Below, in pieces: positions 55,510 through 64,000 of a stretch of 64,000 nucleotides of DNA. The stretch is from Barrientosiimonas humi (GTDB lineage Bacteria > Actinomycetota > Actinomycetes > Actinomycetales > Dermatophilaceae). The first letter of the stretch is position 1; the number at the start of each line of letters is the position of its first letter. The notes below the pieces were generated by a model that worked only from the letters and a program-made list of their open reading frames with translations, did not search any database and was not told where the DNA came from. The stretch is taken from positions 2,387,375 to 2,451,374 of the forward strand of contig NZ_VFOK01000001.1 of the NCBI RefSeq assembly GCF_006716095.1. The letters are read 5' to 3'. The position numbers and the translations under genes are program-made.

Positions 55510-55624
55510 GCCTCCATCTTGACCCACCGACGGCCCGGTTCCCCGGCCGCTCAGGGTGGGATCAGGGGCGCGTCAGGGTCGAACCTCATGTCGCGCACGG
55601 GCCGACCGGCAGCAGAGTGCTGCC

Positions 55625-57025
55625 ATGACCTCGTCCGTCCCTCCCACCGAGCCGCACGGCGCGACGCGCCTCGAGCCGCCGCAGACCGGCCCCGGCGCCG
55701 CACCGCGCGACCCCCTGGACCGCTTCTTCGCCAGCCTGCGCGGCAGCGGCCTGTTCCGCGCCGAGGACCGCTGGATCGGCGGCGTCTGCGCGGGGCTGGC
55801 CGAGCGGCTGCGGGTGGACCCGCTGATCGTCCGGGCTGCGTTCGTGCTGCTCGGGCTCACCTTCGGCATCGGCGTCCCGCTCTACCTCGTCGCCTGGCTC
55901 CTGCTGCCCGACCGGCAGGGCACGATCCTCCTCGAGCGCGGCCTGCGGACCGGTGACGTCGGCGCGGTGGTGCTGATGATCGTCGCGATCGTCGTGGTCA
56001 CCAGCGGCTTCGGCTGGGCCTGGGGCTGGGGCGGCCCCGGCCCGCTCCTGCCGCTGGTGGTGGTCGCGGGCGCCGTCTGGTTCGTGCTGAGCCGCAACCG
56101 ACCCGCCACCCCGAGCCCGTACGCCGGCGCCACCTCCACCCCCACCGCACCTTCCCCCTCGGCCGGCGTCCCCTCGGCCGGCGCTCGCTCGGCCGGCGCT
56201 CGCTCGGCCGGCGTCAGCACCTGGGAGAGCGCCACCACCTCGGCGGGCGCCACCCCCTCGGGGACGCACGCCACCACGACTCCCGCCCCCGCTCCGCCCG
56301 GTCTCGGGGGGCCGGGCGGACCGGGGGGCGGGGCACCCACCTTCCCCGCCACCGCGCCGCGGTGGCAGGCCCCGCCGCCGGAGCCGCGTCCGCGCCGGCG
56401 CACCCTCCCCGGCGGGTTCACCCTGCTCGTCCTGGGCCTCGCCGCGATCGCCGGCGCCGCCACGACCATGCTGACCCGCGGCACCGACCTCGGCACGGTC
56501 GCCGACCGGCTCGGATGGGTCGCGGCCACCGCGGTCGTCGCGCTCGGTGCGCTCGTGGCGGGGCTGCTCGGCCGCCGGGCGGTCGCCGCCGGCGCGATCG
56601 CCCTGGTGCTCGCGGCCGGGACCGCCGTCGCGGCCGCCTTCCCCACCGACGTGGCGCTCACCGGTCCCCACGGCAACGCCCGGTGGCAGCCGACGACGGT
56701 GGCGAGCCAGTCGTACGACCTGTCCTCCGGCACCGCGCGGCTCGACCTCGCCGCGCTCACCCCGCAGCAGGCCACCGGCACGCTCACCAGCCACGTGGGC
56801 GCCGGCGAGCTGCGCATCGTCGTGCCCGACGACCTGACCGTGCGGGTCCGCGCCCAGGTCGGCGCGGGACAGATCAGCTCCGGCTGGCCCGGCGACCCGT
56901 GGGAGGTCGACGACGGCGGTCTCGGCCGCACCCGCACCGTCACCGTCGGCACCGGCACCCCGACCCTCACCGTCGACGCCCGCGTCGGGCTCGGCGTCAT
57001 CACCATCGAGAGGACGACGCGATGA
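55625..57025 (+). CDS. PspC-domain membrane protein with LiaF-like C-terminal domain
   Basis: This 466-residue protein has a PspC domain at about residues 45-105 (FRAEDRWIGGVCAGLAERLRVDP). It then has membrane segments near 85-105, 118-150, a long Ala/Pro/Ser linker with repeated SAGARSAG, further membrane segments near 270-340, and a beta-rich C-terminal domain after residue 365 resembling the LiaF sensor domain (SHVGAGELRIVVPDDLTVRV). ATG 55625 is chosen because upstream sequence lacks family features. It is divergent from the PspC kinase and overlaps the next gene by 4 nt. Confidence 0.85.
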   Translation: MTSSVPPTEPHGATRLEPPQTGPGAAPRDPLDRFFASLRGSGLFRAEDRWIGGVCAGLAERLRVDPLIVRAAFVLLGLTFGIGVPLYLVAWLLLPDRQGTILLERGLRTGDVGAVVLMIVAIVVVTSGFGWAWGWGGPGPLLPLVVVAGAVWFVLSRNRPATPSPYAGATSTPTAPSPSAGVPSAGARSAGARSAGVSTWESATTSAGATPSGTHATTTPAPAPPGLGGPGGPGGGAPTFPATAPRWQAPPPEPRPRRRTLPGGFTLLVLGLAAIAGAATTMLTRGTDLGTVADRLGWVAATAVVALGALVAGLLGRRAVAAGAIALVLAAGTAVAAAFPTDVALTGPHGNARWQPTTVASQSYDLSSGTARLDLAALTPQQATGTLTSHVGAGELRIVVPDDLTVRVRAQVGAGQISSGWPGDPWEVDDGGLGRTRTVTVGTGTPTLTVDARVGLGVITIERTTR

Positions 57026-57339
57026 GCGACCGGACCACCCCGCTGCCGCGGGCCACCGACCACACCGACCATCCCGACCACGCACCACCGCACTCCCAGG
57101 GCGCCGCCCCGCCCGAGCCGCAGTGGATCTCCGGCCCCGCGCCGACCACCACGCTCGCCGGACTGCTGGCGCTGGTCGTGGCCGTCCTCGCGGGCGTACG
57201 CCTCACGACCGACATCGACCTCGAGTGGTCCACCGCGCTGCCCGTCGCCGGGATCGCGCTCGGCGTGATCTTCGTGCTGCTGGGGGTCGTGTCGCTCAGC
57301 GTGCGGGCTCGGCGAGCAGAGCACCGACCCACGGACTGA
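57022..57339 (+). CDS. Small two-span membrane protein, 105 aa
   Basis: The polar N-terminus, rich in His, Pro and Asp (TDHTDHPDHAPPHS), is followed by two hydrophobic helices at about residues 44-60 and 72-92, and a basic C-terminus. It is coupled to the PspC/LiaF-like gene by an ATGA overlap and probably belongs to the same stress unit. The last 44 nt overlap the convergent NUDIX gene. Confidence 0.75.
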   Translation: MSDRTTPLPRATDHTDHPDHAPPHSQGAAPPEPQWISGPAPTTTLAGLLALVVAVLAGVRLTTDIDLEWSTALPVAGIALGVIFVLLGVVSLSVRARRAEHRPTD

Positions 57340-57982
57340 CCGGCAGACCGGCAAGCTCGTGCTCCTCGACCCACGCGGCCGACTCGGTGGTGCCTCCCAC
57401 GTCGTGCACCACCGGGTCGGTCGGCTCCTCGACCCACGCCCGATAGACCAGGCGCACGGCGTGGAAGTCCTCGACCAGCCCGTCGGGCGCGCGCCCGACC
57501 CAGTGCTGGCTGAGCACGTCGAGCGGCTCCTCGAGCCGGATGTGCTGCCCCGACTCCTCCCACACCTCGCGCACGACCGCCTGGTCGGGCTCCTCGCCCG
57601 GCTCGACCCCGCCGCCCGGCAGCCCCCAGGTGCCCGGCCGCGCGGTGCGCGCGGAGAACTCGGTCAGCAGCAGCCCGCGCTCGCTGCGCACCACGGCGTA
57701 GGCCGCCACCCGCTGCTTGCGCACCGCCCCCGCGGCCTCGGCCGCGCTGACCTCGACGCGCGGGGCGACCGGCGCGGCCGCGGCGTGAGCCCGGCGACGG
57801 CGCACCCGGAAGTCCAGCTCGATCTCGCCCCCCGGCTGCCGCCCGATGCTGACCAGACTCACGACCTCCCACCCGGCGTCGGCGAGCACCGCGCGCGGGT
57901 CGGCGCCGTGCTCCAGCGCGACCTCGACGCAGTCGCTCCCCGACCCGTCGACCCCGCGCACCAGCACGCCTGCGTCCGCCAT
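57296..57982 (-). CDS. NUDIX hydrolase
   Basis: This 228-residue enzyme has a complete Nudix box, GGGVEPGEEPDQAVVREVWEESG, around residues 125-147. The N-terminal 80 residues are a separate domain of unknown role with VEVALEHGADPRAVLADAGWEVVSL. It would hydrolyse a nucleoside-diphosphate derivative. A GGAAGGA box precedes ATG 57982. The 3' end overlaps the opposite gene by 44 nt. Confidence 0.9.
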   Translation of the reverse strand: MADAGVLVRGVDGSGSDCVEVALEHGADPRAVLADAGWEVVSLVSIGRQPGGEIELDFRVRRRRAHAAAAPVAPRVEVSAAEAAGAVRKQRVAAYAVVRSERGLLLTEFSARTARPGTWGLPGGGVEPGEEPDQAVVREVWEESGQHIRLEEPLDVLSQHWVGRAPDGLVEDFHAVRLVYRAWVEEPTDPVVHDVGGTTESAAWVEEHELAGLPVSPWVGALLAEPAR

Positions 57983-58000
57983 CCTCGGTCCTTCCCCCGA

Positions 58001-59095
58001 TCAAGCCCGGGCCCGACCGTACGCCTGCACGGTCTGCGCGACGACCTCGCCCCAGTCCTGGCGCACCGGGGTCGAGCGGGCGTACGCCCCCAGCCGGTCG
58101 CGCAGGTCGGCGTCCGTCGCGAGCCGGGCCAGGGCCTGCGCGAACTGCTCGTCGTCGTCGACCAGCAGCCCGTCGCGGCCGTCGGCGACGAACTCGGTGA
58201 TGCCGCTGCGGCGCGGCCCGACCACGGGCAGGCCGCTCGCCCGCGCCTCGAGCGCCGCGATGCCGAACGCCTCGAGCTCGGCGGGCGCCACGTAGACGTC
58301 GGAGGCGAGGTAGCGCCGGTGCAGCTCCTCGCGGGTCACCCGGCCCGGCAGCGACAGCCACTCCTGCGCCCCGTGCCGGGCCGACCAGGCCTCGAGCCGG
58401 CGCCGCTGCGGTCCCTCCCCCAGGATCTCCAGGCGCAGGTCGGCACCGGGCGCCAGCTCGCGGGCGCGGGCCACCACCTTGACCAGGTCGAGCGGGCGCT
58501 TGCGCAGCGCGAGCCGCATCGCGGTGACGACGCGCAGCGAGCCGGTCGACGCCTCCGGCCGCGGCCCGGGCGACCAGCGTGCGACGTCGATCCCGTTGGG
58601 CAGCACCGAGACCGGCGCGCCGCCGCTCATCCGGCGCAGCGGCGCGGCGGCGACCTGCGACACGGCGGTGAGCTCGGCGCCGCGGTCGGCCCAGCGCTCG
58701 ACGTAGCCGGCGGCGTCGACGAGCGGGGCGGCGTGCGCCAGCACGCAGTGCCAGGTCGCGACGGTCGGGATGCCGACACCCAGCGCGACCCGCATCGAGT
58801 CCATCGCGAACGGGCTCACGACCCCCATGTGCACGTGCGCCACGTCGAACCCGCCGTCGAGCAGCAGCCGCCGAACCTTCGGCGGCGCAAGGGGATTCAC
58901 CGGCACGCCGCCGGGCAGCGGGATCGCGAGGCGCTCGACCGGCACGTCGTCGATCGGCTCGTCGGGGCCCTGGGTGGCGGTGACGACCACGGCCTCGTGG
59001 CCGGCCTGGCGCAGCGAGCGGGCGAGGTCGTGCACCTGCACCTCGATGCCGCCGAGCCGCGGCAGGTAGCAGTCCGACAGCAGCGCGACCCTCAC
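58001..59095 (-). CDS. Glycosyltransferase family 4 protein
   Basis: This 364-residue GT-B enzyme starts with RVALLSDCYLPRLGGIEVQVHDLARSL and has DVAHVHMG. The donor site is VYVAPAELEAFGIAALEARASGLPVVG near residue 270, with E(x)7E-type glutamates. GTG 59095 starts the conserved sequence. The divergent PIG-L deacetylase and YbhN-like genes suggest a role in glycolipid synthesis, such as a mannosyl or glucosyl lipid. The acceptor is unknown. Confidence 0.9.
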   Translation of the reverse strand: MRVALLSDCYLPRLGGIEVQVHDLARSLRQAGHEAVVVTATQGPDEPIDDVPVERLAIPLPGGVPVNPLAPPKVRRLLLDGGFDVAHVHMGVVSPFAMDSMRVALGVGIPTVATWHCVLAHAAPLVDAAGYVERWADRGAELTAVSQVAAAPLRRMSGGAPVSVLPNGIDVARWSPGPRPEASTGSLRVVTAMRLALRKRPLDLVKVVARARELAPGADLRLEILGEGPQRRRLEAWSARHGAQEWLSLPGRVTREELHRRYLASDVYVAPAELEAFGIAALEARASGLPVVGPRRSGITEFVADGRDGLLVDDDEQFAQALARLATDADLRDRLGAYARSTPVRQDWGEVVAQTVQAYGRARA

Positions 59096-59131
59096 CCGTC
59101 CGAGGATGTCATGCTGCGAGACTGTCGCGTG

Positions 59132-59947
59132 ATGCCCTACACCCTCGTGGCTTTTCACGCCCACCCCGACGACGAGGCCCTGCTGACCTCGGGGACGATG
59201 GCGCGCGCCGCGGCCGAGGGGCACCGGGTGGTCCTGGTCGTCGCGACCGACGGCGAGCTGGGTCTGGCCTCGACCGACTTCACCGCCGGCGGCGGGCTGG
59301 CGGCGCACCGCCGCGCCGAGCTCGAGGCCAGCGCCGCGGTGCTCGGGGTCGCCCGCACCGAGTGGCTGGGCTACGCCGACAGCGGCAGCGGCGAGGAGCT
59401 GTTGCCCGACCCACCGGGGCGCACCCGGTTCGTGCGGGCGCCGGTCGAGGAGGCCGCCCAGCGGCTCGCCGGCATCCTCGGCGAGGAGCAGGCCGAGGTG
59501 CTGCTGACGTACGACCCGAACGGCGGTTACGGCCATCGCGACCACGTGCGGGTGCACGAGGTGGGTGCTCGTGCCGCCGAGATCGCAGGCACACCAAGGG
59601 TTCTCGAGGCCACGGTGCCGCGCGACCTGCTGGTGCGGGTGCTGCGGCTGCTGACCAAGGTCTATCGCTTCCCGCCGGAGTTCGACCTGTCGTCGTTCGA
59701 GCGGGCCTACAGCGCCCGGGCCGACATCACCCACCGCATCCCGGTCCGGCGCTTCGTCCGGGCCAAGCGGGCCTCGCTGCGCGCGCACGCGTCGCAGTCC
59801 TCGGCCGACGGCGGCGCCGACCGCACGGTCGGGATGCTGCTGAAGATCCCGCGGCCGCTGTTCGACCTGGTCTTCCGCCGGGAGTGGTACCTCGACCGCG
59901 CCCACACCGGGCCGGTCGCCTCCGACGTGTTCGCCGGGCTGCCGTGA
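59132..59947 (+). CDS. PIG-L family deacetylase (LmbE-like)
   Basis: This 271-residue zinc deacetylase has metal ligands in AHPDDE near residue 12 and in GHRDH near residue 138. Family members include the mycothiol enzymes MshB and Mca and glycolipid deacetylases. The gene-neighbour GT4 and flippase-like protein favour a glycolipid N-acetylglucosamine substrate, but a mycothiol-related role is possible. An upstream in-frame ATG at 59111 is the alternative start. The stop overlaps the next GTG by 4 nt. Confidence 0.88.
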   Translation: MPYTLVAFHAHPDDEALLTSGTMARAAAEGHRVVLVVATDGELGLASTDFTAGGGLAAHRRAELEASAAVLGVARTEWLGYADSGSGEELLPDPPGRTRFVRAPVEEAAQRLAGILGEEQAEVLLTYDPNGGYGHRDHVRVHEVGARAAEIAGTPRVLEATVPRDLLVRVLRLLTKVYRFPPEFDLSSFERAYSARADITHRIPVRRFVRAKRASLRAHASQSSADGGADRTVGMLLKIPRPLFDLVFRREWYLDRAHTGPVASDVFAGLP

Positions 59948-61023
59948 GCCCGGCCAGCCGCGCGCCGGCACCGGCCCCCGAGACCACCTTCCCGAAGCCG
60001 ACACCGCGCACCGTGCTGCAGGCCGTGCTCGGGCTCGGCCTCGCGATGGCGATCATCGCCTTCGGCCTGCCCTACTTCGCCGACACCACCTGGGCCAAGA
60101 TCGGCACGCACCTCGGGTCGGTCGGCCCGGCCTCCGCCCTGGAGCTGTTCGGCTGGATGGTGCTCGGGCTGTGGTGCTACACCTTCACCCTCACCGGCTC
60201 CCTGCCCGGCCTGTCGCACAGCAAGGCCCTGATGATGAACGTCTCGGGCTCGGCCGTCGGCAACATGCTGCCCGGCGGAGGCGCGGCGGGCGTGGCCGTG
60301 ACCTACCTGTTCGGCCGCAGCTGGGGCTTCTCGCGGATGGCGATCTCGACCTCGATCATCGTCTCCGGGGTCTGGAACGTCCTGGCCCGGGTGGCCCTGC
60401 CGCTGCTCGGCATCGTCGTGCTCGCGCGGGACCAGACCGCGCTGCCGAAGTCGGTGCGCCAGGGCGCCTTCGCCGCCGGCGTGACCGCGCTGGTCGTGCT
60501 CGCGGTCTTCATCGCCATGGTCATCAGCGACGAGCGCGCCCGCCAGCTCGGCGGCCTCCTCGACCGACGGGTCGGGCACCTGCTCGCCCGGCTGCGGCGC
60601 GGCCCGAAGAAGGGCCAGCGCCTCGACCTCGCGACGGTGCTGCAGAACCAGCGCTCCCGCCTCGCCAGCGTCACGGCCCACGGCTGGTTCCCGATGACGT
60701 TCGGGGTGGTGGGCTTCCTCGGGATCTACTTCGTGCTGTTCTGGCGCACGATGGAGGCGGTCGGTGTCGAGATCCCGCTGCCCAAGCTGTTCGCGGCGTA
60801 CGCCATCGGCCGCCTGCTCACCGCCGTCGGCGTCACCCCGGGCGGGCTCGGCATCACCGAGGCCGGCACCCTCTCGGTGCTCGTCGCGTGGGGCGCCCCG
60901 CCCGCCCCCGCCGCGGCCGGCGTCCTGATCTTCGCGCTCTACACGCACGTGTTCGAGGTGCCGCTCGGGCTGCTGGGGTGGCTCGGCTGGTCGCTGAGCC
61001 CCAAGGTGCCGCCGCCCGACTGA
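59944..61023 (+). CDS. YbhN/UPF0104-type polytopic membrane protein (LPG synthase TM family)
   Basis: The protein has 359 residues with about eight membrane helices. The conserved signatures SGSAVGNMLPGGGAAGVAVTYL and GRLLTAVGVTPGGLGITEAG are those of the lysylphosphatidylglycerol-synthetase membrane-domain family, which lacks the soluble ligase domain here. Members are thought to move or modify lipids. It is coupled to the PIG-L gene by GTGA. Confidence 0.9.
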   Translation: MSPASRAPAPAPETTFPKPTPRTVLQAVLGLGLAMAIIAFGLPYFADTTWAKIGTHLGSVGPASALELFGWMVLGLWCYTFTLTGSLPGLSHSKALMMNVSGSAVGNMLPGGGAAGVAVTYLFGRSWGFSRMAISTSIIVSGVWNVLARVALPLLGIVVLARDQTALPKSVRQGAFAAGVTALVVLAVFIAMVISDERARQLGGLLDRRVGHLLARLRRGPKKGQRLDLATVLQNQRSRLASVTAHGWFPMTFGVVGFLGIYFVLFWRTMEAVGVEIPLPKLFAAYAIGRLLTAVGVTPGGLGITEAGTLSVLVAWGAPPAPAAAGVLIFALYTHVFEVPLGLLGWLGWSLSPKVPPPD

Positions 61024-61075
61024 GGTGCGGGCGAAGGGGTGCGAGCGGAGGCGTACGGCTCGGGGGTCCCGCCCA

Positions 61076-61163
61076 CATTTCGTGCGCAAGTGAACGAAAT
61101 GCAGCGGGCCGCCGCGGAATCCCGGCCCCCACGCCTTCATTTCGTGCACAAGTGAACGAAATG
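61076..61163. repeat. Two 26-bp hairpin repeats between convergent genes
   Basis: CATTTCGT and ACGAAATG flank a GCGCAAGTGA loop at 61076-61101 and a GCACAAGTGA loop at 61138-61163. In the second copy the arms extend to 11 bp (CTTCATTTCGT/ACGAAATGAAG). They lie between the stops of the YbhN-like and PAP2 genes and may act as terminators or protein-binding sites. Confidence 0.7.
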
Positions 61164-61215
61164 AAGCCCGGCGTACGTCGGCGCCGGCACCCCCGGCCCG
61201 GCACCGGCGAGCGGG

Positions 61216-62106
61216 TCAGGCCAGGTGGCGGTCGGCCACGGCCGAGGTCCAGGCGAGCGCGGCGGCGCTGGCGATGCCGATCGGCACCAGCGCGAGCACC
61301 GCGAGGACGAGGTTCACGTCGTGGTCGGCCGGGCGCAGGCCCCAGCCGACGAAGATCAGCCCGACGACGGCCGACCCGACCAGCGCGAGCGAGGAACGAG
61401 CCGCCCACCCCGGACGCCGCGGCGCCGCACCGGGCTGGATCAGGGCCGCGAGACCGACCGCGAGCGCCGTCCAGCCGAGGCAGACCGCGACGGCCGCGAG
61501 CACGTCACCCGGACGGTGCCACTGCCCCACCACCGTGCCCGCACCGACGAACGTCGCCACGAACCCGGCGAACGGCACCACCACCCAGCGCCACGCCGCG
61601 GGCGCCACGAGCACGGCGGCCAGCCCCAGCGACAGCGCGACGGTGGCGTGACCGCTCGGCAGCGAGTTCCCGGCCCCGTCGGCACGGTCGAGCACGTTGA
61701 GCTTGAGGATGCGGGTCGTCACGTTGGCCCCCACGACCAGCACCATCGCGGCCACCGCGAGCCCCACCCGGCGCCGCATCAGGGCCACGCCCACGCAGAC
61801 GGCGAGACACAGCGCGACTCCGCCGACACTGACGTACGTGATCCAGTCGGTGACCTTCATCGCCGCCGTCGCCGAGTTGCCGACCGCGTGCATCATGTCG
61901 TTGTCGAGCTCGGACCCGCGCAGGCTGCCCAGCGAGACCCGCACGATCGCAGCGAACGCCGCCAGCGCCAGCAGCCCCATCAGCACCACGCTCAGCCACG
62001 GCCCCGACGCGCGCCGCTCGGGACCCTCGGGCTCTTCGGGCAGGCGCCCGTCGGCCCCGCGCGTCTCCGCGAGGACCGGACGGCTCATGGTGGGTGCTTC
62101 GGACAT
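61216..62106 (-). CDS. PAP2-superfamily phosphatase membrane protein
   Basis: This 296-residue protein has six or more membrane helices. Phosphatase motifs are degenerate KLNVLDRAD, then NSLPSGHATVA, and VGQWHRPGDVLAA (catalytic His and Asp). It probably dephosphorylates a lipid pyrophosphate such as undecaprenyl-PP. The first motif lacks the usual R-P ending, so activity should not be assumed. ATG 62106 is used. Confidence 0.88.
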   Translation of the reverse strand: MSEAPTMSRPVLAETRGADGRLPEEPEGPERRASGPWLSVVLMGLLALAAFAAIVRVSLGSLRGSELDNDMMHAVGNSATAAMKVTDWITYVSVGGVALCLAVCVGVALMRRRVGLAVAAMVLVVGANVTTRILKLNVLDRADGAGNSLPSGHATVALSLGLAAVLVAPAAWRWVVVPFAGFVATFVGAGTVVGQWHRPGDVLAAVAVCLGWTALAVGLAALIQPGAAPRRPGWAARSSLALVGSAVVGLIFVGWGLRPADHDVNLVLAVLALVPIGIASAAALAWTSAVADRHLA

Positions 62107-62175
62107 GTGAACAGTGTGCAGGACCCGGCTGGACGCAGTCTGGACGCGTGACGGGTGCCCGCCGTCACGCGGAGC

Positions 62176-62349
62176 GGTTCACTCCCACTCGATGCCTTCT
62201 GTCGCAGGAGCGAACCGGCGGAACGTCACCTCGAGCGCTCAACCTCGCCCTGCGCTCCGCCGGTTCACTCCCACTCGATGCCTTCTGTCGCAGGAGCGAA
62301 CCGGCGGAACCTCACCTCACGCTGGCGCGCTCGCCGAGGCACCGCCGGT

Positions 62350-62364
<15 letters not shown>
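62176..62364. repeat. Tandem copies of the guaA 3' end (86-bp period)
   Basis: GGTTCACTCCCACTCGAT occurs at 62176, 62262 and 62347. The last copy is the real guaA end, encoding IEWE and the stop on the minus strand. The first two copies share 49 identical bases, up to GAACCGGCGGAAC, followed by diverged spacers. Within each unit GGTTCACTCC can pair with GGAGCGAACC with one mismatch. Confidence 0.8.
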
Positions 62365-63927
<1,563 letters not shown>

Positions 63928-63936
63928 AGCGAGAGC

Positions 63937-64000
63937 CTAGCGAGCCGTCGCGGGTGCGCCGCGCTCCAGCCGTTCCAGCTGGGCCTCGACCTCGCCGCCG
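63937..64000 (-). CDS. C-terminal fragment of an upstream minus-strand gene
   Basis: The frame ending at TAG 63937-63939 is open to the window edge and encodes about 20 residues, GGEVEAQLERLERGAPATAR, a helical, charged tail. It is too short to identify. Its spacing to guaA (12 nt from stop to start) is operon-like. Confidence 0.4.
   Translation of the reverse strand, partial: GGEVEAQLERLERGAPATAR

Overview
The window is high-GC DNA from a Gram-positive actinobacterium, most likely Micrococcales. Evidence: densely packed GC-rich codons, GTG starts, many apparently leaderless mRNAs with a TAnnnT -10 box 6-8 nt before the start codon, NarL-type kinase/regulator pairs, a DUF222-HNH protein, DUF3017 beside folD and DUF6350 near sucCD. 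A D-aspartate-ligase-like ATP-grasp protein sits beside an aspartate racemase. This would fit a lysine peptidoglycan with a D-Asp bridge, as in several Dermacoccaceae, but the family assignment is inference. No rRNA, tRNA, CRISPR array, transposase or integrase was found.

Layout. 1-3494: the end of a surface-polysaccharide cluster (flippase fragment, GT4 glycosyltransferase, Wzy-like polymerase), visibly less GC-rich than the rest, with a convergent UDP-sugar dehydrogenase (3668-4930). 4965-7736: NADP isocitrate dehydrogenase, a TetR regulator and an unknown protein. 7825-9831: a three-gene unit (processive GT2, 57-aa membrane protein, polysaccharide deacetylase) laid out like a minimal poly-GlcNAc operon. 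10098-13683: aspartate racemase and ATP-grasp ligase, divergent from an S10 peptidase. 13998-19231: ABC transporter, lipid-binding-type exported protein, two-component system. 19242-22249: dimethylsulfone monooxygenase (sfnG) and flavin reductase behind a SAM riboswitch, then an amidohydrolase. 22463-29026: mdh, DUF3017, folD, GNAT, HTH protein, purN, and purH behind a ZTP riboswitch. 29026-31880: a transporter, a YjbQ protein and a DUF6350 membrane protein. 32051-34138: sucCD. 34221-37650: all four dTDP-L-rhamnose genes as two divergent pairs. 37689-43174: B12-binding protein, M23 peptidase, alpha/beta hydrolase and PcrA helicase. 43228-50657: GNAT, a small wHTH/membrane operon, beta-lactamase-fold hydrolase, SDR, zinc alcohol dehydrogenase and DUF222-HNH protein. 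50961-53355: exonuclease III, a membrane protein and an MFS pseudogene. 53414-57982: a PspC-kinase/regulator pair divergent from PspC/LiaF-like membrane proteins, then a NUDIX protein. 58001-63927: GT4, PIG-L deacetylase, YbhN-like membrane protein, PAP2 phosphatase and guaA. A fragment of one more minus-strand gene reaches the right edge.

The genes are mostly chromosomal housekeeping: TCA cycle (icd, mdh, sucCD), purines and one-carbon metabolism (purN, purH, folD, guaA), and envelope building (rhamnose, glycans, peptidoglycan bridge, M23, PAP2). Small non-coding elements give the window its individuality. These are a 47-bp REP-like family that has entered an ABC-transporter coding region, two copies of an 86-bp hairpin element, tandem repeats at several gene ends, and tandem copies of the guaA 3' end.
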